A stretch of 33,908 nucleotides of DNA from contig CAMVAT010000037.1 in NCBI GenBank assembly GCA_947165505.1, forward strand, positions 1 through 33,908. The letters are read 5' to 3'. Under the pieces are notes generated by a model, which saw only the letters and a list, made by a program, of their open reading frames with translations, did no database searches and was not told the DNA's origin. Shown piece after piece: positions 7,341 through 13,475 of the stretch (its first letter is position 1; each line of letters starts with the position of its first letter). Source of the stretch: an uncultured Prevotellaceae bacterium. Lineage in GTDB: Bacteria; Bacteroidota; Bacteroidia; Bacteroidales; Bacteroidaceae. A program made the position numbers and the translations under genes.

Positions 7341-7982
7341 TCAACACTCAACTGCCGGTGGCTCGGGGATGACGACGAGCTGGTAGTCGTGGGTTTGTAT
7401 GAGCCGCAGATACTCACGATAGATGTTGATGCACGCCCATGCGTCGGTGGCAGCATATCGTTTTTGCTTCTCAGAAAGGATATCCGCCTCCCAGTTGGTG
7501 AGCCGTTGGTTTTTGCTGATTTTCTGCCGGAAGAGATTGGCGTAAAGCTTTTGCAGACTGAGGTCCTCGATGCCCAGTTCCTTGACATGGTCTTGCAGGT
7601 CGATGAAAGCCCCCGGTGTGAACTCAGGCGCGTTCCTATGCAAAGAATTGATGTCATCGTGCAGCGACAGTCCCACCTTAGGCACCGTTTTGTCTTCGAG
7701 CAGCCTGATGATGTCGGCCGTCATGCCCGTATAATTGAGGCGGAAGAGGAAACAGATGTCCTTCGCCGCCACCTGGAGCAGAGCCACCTTGTGGACGACC
7801 CCTCGTTTGAACGACGGTCTGGTTTCGGTATCAATGCCGAGCAGAGGTTGCGAGAGCAGGAAATCGACCGCTTTTTTCGTCTCGCCCGGCGAGATGATCA
7901 CGATGATTCTTCCATCGAATTGCGCCACGGGCAGTTGAGCCACCTCTTTTTTATCGAATTTGTTATAAATGATTTTTTTCAT
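7341..7982 (-). CDS. 3'-5' exonuclease domain protein (DEDDy, RNase D-like)
   Basis: This is a stand-alone nuclease of the DEDD superfamily, 213 residues, that should remove nucleotides from RNA or DNA 3' ends. Visible motifs are Exo I LGIDTETRP (Asp51, Glu53), Exo II around GLSLHDDINSL, and Exo III RYAATDAWACINIY with the Tyr-x3-Asp spacing of the DEDDy class. It lacks the HRDC domains of full RNase D and resembles the short Bacteroidota proteins of this type. I chose the start at 7982 (MKKIIYNKF) over an in-frame ATG 7 codons earlier because that ATG (8001-8003) falls inside the -7 promoter box at 8001-8008. It heads the minus-strand group with rlmI and tilS, from which it is separated by a repeat element. 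Confidence 0.88.
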   Translation of the reverse strand: MKKIIYNKFDKKEVAQLPVAQFDGRIIVIISPGETKKAVDFLLSQPLLGIDTETRPSFKRGVVHKVALLQVAAKDICFLFRLNYTGMTADIIRLLEDKTVPKVGLSLHDDINSLHRNAPEFTPGAFIDLQDHVKELGIEDLSLQKLYANLFRQKISKNQRLTNWEADILSEKQKRYAATDAWACINIYREYLRLIQTHDYQLVVIPEPPAVEC

Positions 7983-8000
7983 AAAAATGCTTACAATGTG

Positions 8001-8008
8001 CAAAATTA
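8001..8008 (-). promoter_or_regulatory. -7 box of the exonuclease gene
   Basis: The minus strand reads TAATTTTG, matching TAnnTTTG, 18 bases before the chosen start codon. It faces away from the ftsK box at 8052-8059; the two promoters are back to back within 60 bases. Confidence 0.55.
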
Positions 8009-8051
8009 GAAAAAAGTTTTTGAAAACACTCTTTTTCTTGGAAAAAAGGTG

Positions 8052-8059
8052 TAATTTTG
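8052..8059 (+). promoter_or_regulatory. ftsK -7 box
   Basis: TAATTTTG matches the Bacteroidota -7 consensus, 62 bases before the ftsK start codon. The upstream T-rich CTTTTTCTTGG (8031-8041) lies in the -33 zone but is not an exact TTTG at ideal spacing. Confidence 0.55.
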
Positions 8060-8121
8060 CATACTAAAATCGACATTATTCAATTTATCCCACTCAACAG
8101 AGTAAGAATCAGCATATAACG

Positions 8122-10608
8122 ATGGCAAAGAATAAGAAAAAAAATACCCCCCCGAAATCGACATCCCTGACCGAGGCATTAGGCCTGAGCGAGTTTTTGC
8201 ACAACGAGCGTGTGCATTTTGCGTTGGGCATCACCTTGCTGCTCATCTCCCTCTATATGATCGTGGCCTTCATCTCCTATTTCAGCACTGGCGAGGCCGA
8301 CCAGAGCTTGGTGTTGGACCCCAAGCCGGGCGAATTGGAGAATCCTAACCATGAGTTCCAGAACATCTGCGGTTCGATAGGCGCCTATATCAGTCATTTT
8401 TTCATCGCCCGCTGTTTTGGTGTGGCAGCCTTTCTGATACCCTCCTTCTTAGCGTTGTGCGCCTTGAAGTTGACCGGCACCTATAAGAAGTTGAACCTGT
8501 GGAAATGGTTTTTCGGCATGTCGGTGCTGCTGATATGGTGCTCGCTGGCCTTTGCCAAGTTGCTCACCCCCATCTTCGGCGACCATATCTTCAACCCCGG
8601 CGGCGACCATGGCATCAACGCCGTGCATTGGTTTGAGAACATCATCGGAGCGCCCGGTCTGATAGTCGTGCTCATCATCGTGGCCATCATCTACCTGACC
8701 TATCTGAGCAGCGAGACGATGTACAAGATACAGAACATCCTGAACCCCCAGCGCTATATCGAGAAGGTGAAGTTTACCATCACCAACAACGAGCCCAAGG
8801 TGGCCCCCGCAGGCGTGAAGGGACTTGACGATCTGGAGCAGGACCCGACGGTGTTTGATGACCCCGCCGCCCAGACGGTAGAGTTCACCGACACTGGCAT
8901 CGTGGTGAAGGATCCCGCCTACGCCGACGACGGTAGCAGCAACAGCGTGCGCAGCCGTGGCAACCGCGACAAGGCAAGCGACGAGGACGGGAACGCCGAC
9001 CCCGATATGGTGATCGAGGTAGGCGCCGACGAAGAGAAGGCCCGCGGCAACAAGGTGGTGACGCGCGAGGATGCCCTGAGCACCCCCATCAACCCCAAGG
9101 AGCCGTTCACGCGCTACCAATATCCCACGCTCAGTCTGCTCGACAAGCACGAGGGCGGCGGCAAGCAATATATCGACGAGGCCGAGCAGATGGCCAACAA
9201 GCGGCGTATTGTGGAAGTGCTCAACAACTTCGGCGTGCAGATACGTGAGATACGCGCCACGGTGGGTCCCACCATCACGCTGTATGAGATCACGCCCGCC
9301 GAGGGTGTGCGCATCGCCAAGATACGCAATCTGGAGGATGACATCGCCCTGAGTCTGGCCGCCCTGGGCATCCGTATCATCGCCCCCATCCCCGGCAAGG
9401 GTACCATCGGTATCGAGGTGCCGAACGCCAAGCCCAATATCGTGTCGATGGAAAGCATCCTCAACTCGAAGAAATTCCAAGAGACGAAGATGGAGCTGCC
9501 CATCGCCTTGGGCAAGACCATCACCAACGAAGTGTTTATGGTAGATCTGGCCAAGATACCTCACCTGCTGGTGGCCGGTGCCACGGGTCAGGGTAAGTCG
9601 GTAGGTCTGAACGCCATCATCACCTCCTTATTATATAAGAAGCACCCCAACGAGCTGAAGTTCGTGCTGATAGACCCGAAGAAGGTAGAGTTTAGCGTGT
9701 ATAGCAAGATAGCCGACCACTTCATGGCCACGGTAGATGACGACGACGAGCCCATCATCACCGATGTGACCAAGGTGGTACGCACGCTGAAGAGCCTTTG
9801 CACGCTGATGGACCACCGCTACGACCTGCTCAAGCAGGCTGGCACCCGCAATGTCAAGGAATACAACAGCAAGTTTGTCAACCACCAGTTGGACCTGACC
9901 CTCGGCCATGAGTACATGCCTTATATCGTGGTAGTGATTGATGAGTTCGGCGACCTGATCATGACCGCCGGCAAGGAGATAGAACTGCCCATCGCCCGTA
10001 TCGCGCAGTTGGCCCGTGCCGTGGGCATCCACATGGTGATAGCCACGCAGCGCCCGACGACCAATATCATCACCGGTACCATCAAGGCCAACTTCCCCGG
10101 CCGCATGGCGTTTAAGGTGAGTGCGATGATCGACTCGCGCACCATCCTTGACCGTCCGGGAGCCAACCAGTTGGTAGGCCGCGGCGACATGCTGTTTCTC
10201 AACGGCAACGAGCCCGTGCGTGTGCAGTGCGCCTTCATCGACACACCCGAGGTGGAGCGCATCAACGAATACATTCAGAACCAGCCCGGCCCGGTGTCGC
10301 CCATGGAGTTGCCCGAGCCCGCCTCAGACGATAGCGGCAGTAGCAGCGGCGGCGGTGGCGGCAGCATGGAGACAGGCAGTCTGGACCCCATCTTCGCAGA
10401 GGCCGCCCGCCATATCGTGCTGACGCAGCAGGGCAGCACGAGCATGATACAACGCAAGTTCTCTATCGGCTACAACCGCGCCGGCCGCTTGATGGACCAG
10501 TTGGAGAAGGCCGGCATCGTGGGAGCCGCCATGGGCAGCAAGCCGCGTGAGGTGCTGATACAGGATGAGAACACGCTGATGAACCTGCTGAGCACGCTGG
10601 GTAATTAG
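8122..10608 (+). CDS. ftsK: DNA translocase FtsK
   Basis: FtsK is anchored at the division septum and pumps chromosome ends into the daughter cells, also activating XerCD recombination. The 828-residue protein has about four membrane helices in residues 35-200, a short acidic linker (about 235-320), the alpha/beta motor with Walker A GATGQGKS near 487-494 and a Walker B IVVVIDEFGDL near 605, and a C-terminal winged-helix gamma domain (about 755-828, DPIFAEAARHIV to the end) after a Ser/Gly linker. The linker between membrane and motor is short compared with the long one of enterobacterial FtsK. The TAG stop overlaps the first bases of a heptanucleotide array. It is upstream of a LolA-like gene, a common Bacteroidota neighbourhood. 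Confidence 0.96.
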   Translation: MAKNKKKNTPPKSTSLTEALGLSEFLHNERVHFALGITLLLISLYMIVAFISYFSTGEADQSLVLDPKPGELENPNHEFQNICGSIGAYISHFFIARCFGVAAFLIPSFLALCALKLTGTYKKLNLWKWFFGMSVLLIWCSLAFAKLLTPIFGDHIFNPGGDHGINAVHWFENIIGAPGLIVVLIIVAIIYLTYLSSETMYKIQNILNPQRYIEKVKFTITNNEPKVAPAGVKGLDDLEQDPTVFDDPAAQTVEFTDTGIVVKDPAYADDGSSNSVRSRGNRDKASDEDGNADPDMVIEVGADEEKARGNKVVTREDALSTPINPKEPFTRYQYPTLSLLDKHEGGGKQYIDEAEQMANKRRIVEVLNNFGVQIREIRATVGPTITLYEITPAEGVRIAKIRNLEDDIALSLAALGIRIIAPIPGKGTIGIEVPNAKPNIVSMESILNSKKFQETKMELPIALGKTITNEVFMVDLAKIPHLLVAGATGQGKSVGLNAIITSLLYKKHPNELKFVLIDPKKVEFSVYSKIADHFMATVDDDDEPIITDVTKVVRTLKSLCTLMDHRYDLLKQAGTRNVKEYNSKFVNHQLDLTLGHEYMPYIVVVIDEFGDLIMTAGKEIELPIARIAQLARAVGIHMVIATQRPTTNIITGTIKANFPGRMAFKVSAMIDSRTILDRPGANQLVGRGDMLFLNGNEPVRVQCAFIDTPEVERINEYIQNQPGPVSPMELPEPASDDSGSSSGGGGGSMETGSLDPIFAEAARHIVLTQQGSTSMIQRKFSIGYNRAGRLMDQLEKAGIVGAAMGSKPREVLIQDENTLMNLLSTLGN

Positions 10609-10694
10609 AGGTGAGAGGTAAGAGGTGAGAGGTGAGAGGTGAGAGGTAAGAGAATAGTTTTGGGGCAGGGGGCAAGGGGCAAGGGGCAGGAGAT
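10606..10694 (+). repeat. Composite repeat element, copy 3 (no hairpins)
   Basis: It opens with TAG, here the ftsK stop codon (10606-10608), followed by exactly six heptanucleotides (10607-10648), AGAG-AATAG (10649-10657) and the G-rich stretch ending in GGCAGGAGATATG. The inverted hairpin pair present in copies 2 and 4 is missing; the sequence goes straight to CCCTGCGCACACC. This shows that the modules can occur separately. Confidence 0.85.
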
Positions 10695-10764
10695 ATGCCC
10701 TGCGCACACCAATAATAAACCCGGAGAATCCGGAATATCCGGAAAAGCCCTCATCCGTGTAGAA

Positions 10765-10792
10765 CCCTAAACCCTAAACCCTAAACCCTAAA
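10765..10792 (+). repeat. Four tandem CCCTAAA heptanucleotides
   Basis: There are four perfect CCCTAAA units, then CC-AAAATA, just before the LolA-like gene. This happens to equal the plant telomere repeat, but here it is a fourth heptanucleotide family in the same window. Upstream, CCGGAGAAT, CCGGAATAT and CCGGAAAAG (10721-10747) form a decaying 9-base repeat. Confidence 0.85.
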
Positions 10793-10812
10793 CCAAAATA
10801 ACACTCAACAAG

Positions 10813-11421
10813 ATGAAAAAGAAGATGATACTGACAGCCATGGTGGCGATGCTGGCCATGGTATGCTGGGGACAGCAGGCTGCCAAAGCCAAAAAGATAT
10901 TAGACAAGACCGCACAGACGTTGAACGCCCAGGGCGGTGCGAGTGCCCACTTCACGCTGTCGTCTGACGGCATCGGGAGCACCTCTGGCACCATCGCCAT
11001 CAAAGGCGTCAAATTCCGTGCCACCACCCCCGAAGCCTCGACGTGGTATAACGGCACCACCCAGTGGACATACATGAAAAAGACTGAAGAGGTGAACGTG
11101 AGCAACCCCGACGAGCGCCAGCAGTCGCAGTTGAACCCCTACCAGTTTATCACGATGTACAAGAGCGGCTACCGCTTGAGCATAAAAGAAGGGGCAGGCG
11201 GTTGGGAAGTACACCTGAAGGCATTGAGCCTGGGCAGGAGCATTCAGGAGATGTACGTCACGGTGAGCAAGCAATACGTGCCCACTAAGGTGCGCCTGCG
11301 TGAAGGCAAGAAATGGAGCACCATCACCATCAGCGACTTCAAGGCCGGCAATCAGAGTGACGACACCTTCACCTTCCCCGCCAAGGATTACCCCAATGCC
11401 GAGATCATTGATTTAAGATGA
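10813..11421 (+). CDS. LolA-like outer-membrane lipoprotein carrier protein
   Basis: LolA carries lipoproteins across the periplasm from the inner-membrane release complex to the outer membrane. The 202-residue product has a clear signal peptide (MKKKMILTAMVAMLAMVCWG, cut near 20-21) and then the layout of LolA-like proteins of Bacteroidota: an N-terminal helix AKKILDKTAQTLN, a beta-rich body with GTIAIKGVKFRATTPEASTWYNG and WTYMKKTEEVNVSNPD, and repeated strands to the end. Position directly after ftsK supports the call, since this order recurs in Bacteroidota. Its stop codon overlaps the start of the next gene (ATGA), implying translational coupling. Sequence similarity to classical LolA is low, so the exact cargo is inferred. 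Confidence 0.75.
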   Translation: MKKKMILTAMVAMLAMVCWGQQAAKAKKILDKTAQTLNAQGGASAHFTLSSDGIGSTSGTIAIKGVKFRATTPEASTWYNGTTQWTYMKKTEEVNVSNPDERQQSQLNPYQFITMYKSGYRLSIKEGAGGWEVHLKALSLGRSIQEMYVTVSKQYVPTKVRLREGKKWSTITISDFKAGNQSDDTFTFPAKDYPNAEIIDLR

Positions 11422-12929
11422 CACGTTATCAACTGTATAAGGAACTGCGGCGCCATTTGAATCTGTCGGAGCGCCGCAACATCGCTTTCGAGCAGAACAA
11501 AGCCGCCAAGTATTTTCTTTGGGTGGGAGTGGCCTTCACCATCCTCTACCTGATGTTTCTGGCCGTGCCCTTGTCGTTGGCCGCCAACGAGAGCCGCTGG
11601 ATCTGCGCCAGTGAGCTGATGTACGGCATCTCGCCGTTGATACTGACGGTCGATTTCTTCTTCCGCTTCATCGCGCAGCAGACCCCTACACAGTTGGTCA
11701 AGCCCTACACGCTGTTGCCCATCTCTAAGTTTGCGTGCATCGACTGTTTTCTTGTGCGCTCGATGCTGAGTTCGGGCAATCTGATTTGGTTTGCCATGTT
11801 CATCCCCTACGCGCTGATGTCGGTCGTATTCAGCGAAGGTCTGTGTGCCACCCTCGGTTTTCTGTTGGGTTTCTACCTGCTCATCGTGCTCAACAGCCAG
11901 TGGTACACGTTGGCACGGTCGCTCATCAACACCCACATCGCATGGTGGCTGTTGCCTCTGGGCGTCTATGCCCTCATCTACTCGCCTTGGTATGTGGGTG
12001 CAGGCGCCGGTTTCGACCGTTTGTGCGAGACCTACGCCCACTTAGGCCGGTGGTTGCCCGGTTGGAACGTGTTGGCCTTCCTGGCTCTGCTGTGCCTGAT
12101 AGCCGTCGTTTTCTTTGTGAACCGCCGTCTGCAATACCGTCTGATCTGGGCTGAGTTGGGCAAGACCGAGACCACGCAGTTGCGCCATGCGTCGAAGTTC
12201 GCCTTCTTCAACCGTTTCGGCGAGTGCGGCGAGTACATGAAGTTGGAGGCTCGCAGCATCATGCGCAACAAGAACCTGCGCAAGACCTTCATTTTCGCCA
12301 ACGTGTTTGTGTTGCTCATCAGTCTGATCGTGTCGTTCACCGACATCTATTCGGGCGAGTACATGACCGTGTTCTGGTGCGTTTACAATTTCGCCATTTA
12401 CGGAGCGATGGTGCTGGTGAAGGTGATGTGCTACGAGGGCAACTACATCGAATGTCTGATGGTGCGCAAGGAGAACATCATCTCGTTGCTTCGCGCCAAG
12501 TATTATTTCTACAGTGCGATGCTGCTGATACCCCTGTTGCTGATGATTCCCACGCTGCTGACGGGCAAGTGCACGCCGCTGATGCTTGTGTCGGTGATGC
12601 TGTTCTCAGCCGGACTCATCCATTTCCTTTTCCTGCTGATGGCCATCTACAACAAGCAGACGATGCCGCTCAACTCGAAGTTCATCGGCAAGGGAAGCAT
12701 GGAAAACAACTATCTGCAGATTGTGGTCGAGATGTGCGTATTTATCGTGCCCATCATCTTGATCAAGGTGTTGGAAGCACTTTGGGGCGCCACCGTCAGT
12801 TACTGCGTCATCCTGGCCATCGGTCTGGGGTTCATCCTCACCCACCCTGTCTGGATACGCTACATCTACAACCGCATGCAGCGCCGCCGCTACGAGAATC
12901 TGGAAGGATTCCGAGCCACGAGGCTGTAA
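11418..12929 (+). CDS. Multi-pass membrane protein, DUF5687-like
   Basis: This is a 503-residue inner-membrane protein with about ten hydrophobic segments and a short cytoplasmic N-terminus (MTRYQLYKELRRHLNLSERR). The layout resembles the permease halves of ABC-2 type exporters that Bacteroidota annotate as DUF5687. No ATPase gene lies next to it, so if it is a transporter its motor is encoded elsewhere. Its start codon overlaps the LolA-like stop codon by four bases, so it is made together with that envelope protein, and a role in envelope assembly is a guess. A palindrome GTAAACGTTTAC (12926-12937) contains its stop codon, and an intrinsic terminator follows at 12956-12990. Confidence 0.6.
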   Translation: MTRYQLYKELRRHLNLSERRNIAFEQNKAAKYFLWVGVAFTILYLMFLAVPLSLAANESRWICASELMYGISPLILTVDFFFRFIAQQTPTQLVKPYTLLPISKFACIDCFLVRSMLSSGNLIWFAMFIPYALMSVVFSEGLCATLGFLLGFYLLIVLNSQWYTLARSLINTHIAWWLLPLGVYALIYSPWYVGAGAGFDRLCETYAHLGRWLPGWNVLAFLALLCLIAVVFFVNRRLQYRLIWAELGKTETTQLRHASKFAFFNRFGECGEYMKLEARSIMRNKNLRKTFIFANVFVLLISLIVSFTDIYSGEYMTVFWCVYNFAIYGAMVLVKVMCYEGNYIECLMVRKENIISLLRAKYYFYSAMLLIPLLLMIPTLLTGKCTPLMLVSVMLFSAGLIHFLFLLMAIYNKQTMPLNSKFIGKGSMENNYLQIVVEMCVFIVPIILIKVLEALWGATVSYCVILAIGLGFILTHPVWIRYIYNRMQRRRYENLEGFRATRL

Positions 12930-12955
12930 ACGTTTACGAGTTAAAAACATATAAA

Positions 12956-12990
12956 AAGGTGGGGCATCCCACCTTATTTATTTATTTTTG
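12956..12990 (+). terminator. Intrinsic terminator after the ftsK group
   Basis: AAGGTGGG-GCAT-CCCACCTT (12956-12975) is a perfect 8-base stem with a 4-base loop, followed by the T-rich ATTTATTTATTTTTG. The stem is preceded by A residues, so it may be bidirectional. The T-rich tail is reused as a promoter box for the next gene. Confidence 0.8.
12983..12990 (+). promoter_or_regulatory. -7 box of the pectin group
   Basis: TATTTTTG fits TAnnTTTG and lies 31 bases before the start of the small secreted protein. It is embedded in the T-tract of the preceding terminator, so termination of the ftsK transcript and initiation of the pectin transcript occur within a few bases of each other. The -33 zone falls within the terminator stem. 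Confidence 0.5.
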
Positions 12991-13021
12991 CAACACAAAA
13001 TCAAACTGCATAAAAACAACA

Positions 13022-13462
13022 ATGAAAAAACAATCCTTACTGACTTTGATTCTCGCACTGTGGGCCGGCGTGAGCGCCTTTGCCGTGCAGAAACTGACCA
13101 TCAATGGCGAGAATGTAGAGAAAACAGTGACACAGATCACGTTCGACGGTGACAATGTGGTGTTGCACTTCGCCGACGCCACCAACCAGACCACCGACAT
13201 GGAAGGTGTGACCATCGAGATGGACGTGGCCACCGGCATCGACATGGTGAACAATGCCTTCAGTCTGAAGGGCATGGTAGATGGCACCCTCGACATCAGC
13301 GGTCTGGAGACCGACGCCGTGAGCATCTACGACGCCTCGGGCCGCATGGTGCTGCGCGCCCCCGTGAGCAGCGGCAGCATCCGGATGGACGTGAACCAGC
13401 TGCACAGCGGCATGTATATCCTGAAAGCAGGCAACCAAATTGTGAAATTCATGAAACGATAA
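13022..13462 (+). CDS. Small secreted protein with T9SS-like C-terminal sorting segment
   Basis: This is a 146-residue protein with a signal peptide (MKKQSLLTLILALWAGVSAFA). The C-terminal half has the usual shape of a Bacteroidota type A sorting domain: VSIYDASGRMVLRA, a serine/glycine turn, LHSGMYILKAGNQIVKFMKR. The N-terminal half (KLTINGENVEKTVTQITF) is a short beta-rich stretch with no family I recognise. It has almost no passenger, so it may be a small surface protein or a domain left over from a larger enzyme. It ends 13 bases before the pectate lyase gene, whose ribosome site overlaps its stop codon, so the two are an operon. Confidence 0.75.
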   Translation: MKKQSLLTLILALWAGVSAFAVQKLTINGENVEKTVTQITFDGDNVVLHFADATNQTTDMEGVTIEMDVATGIDMVNNAFSLKGMVDGTLDISGLETDAVSIYDASGRMVLRAPVSSGSIRMDVNQLHSGMYILKAGNQIVKFMKR

Positions 13463-13467
13463 GGAGG
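13461..13467 (+). promoter_or_regulatory. Strong Shine-Dalgarno site for the pectate lyase
   Basis: AAGGAGG is an extended Shine-Dalgarno match, 8 bases before the ATG at 13476 and overlapping the upstream TAA stop. Most genes in this window lack such a site, as is common in Bacteroidota, so this one stands out and supports this start and translational coupling. Confidence 0.75.
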
Positions 13468-13475
13468 ACGAGGAT

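Noticed and set aside
5957..7657. 566-codon form of the RlmI-type protein
   Set aside because: The extra N-terminus is translated repeat DNA and the antisense part of the exonuclease gene; family homology begins at 7135.
10765..10792. CCCTAAA repeat as a linear chromosome end or eukaryotic contamination
   Set aside because: Only four units, internal, flanked by typical bacterial genes on both sides and similar to other heptanucleotide arrays in the window.
12224..13462. 412-codon plus-strand frame ending with the small secreted protein
   Set aside because: The upstream part is an out-of-frame reading of the membrane protein gene; a signal peptide and promoter box place the real start at 13022.
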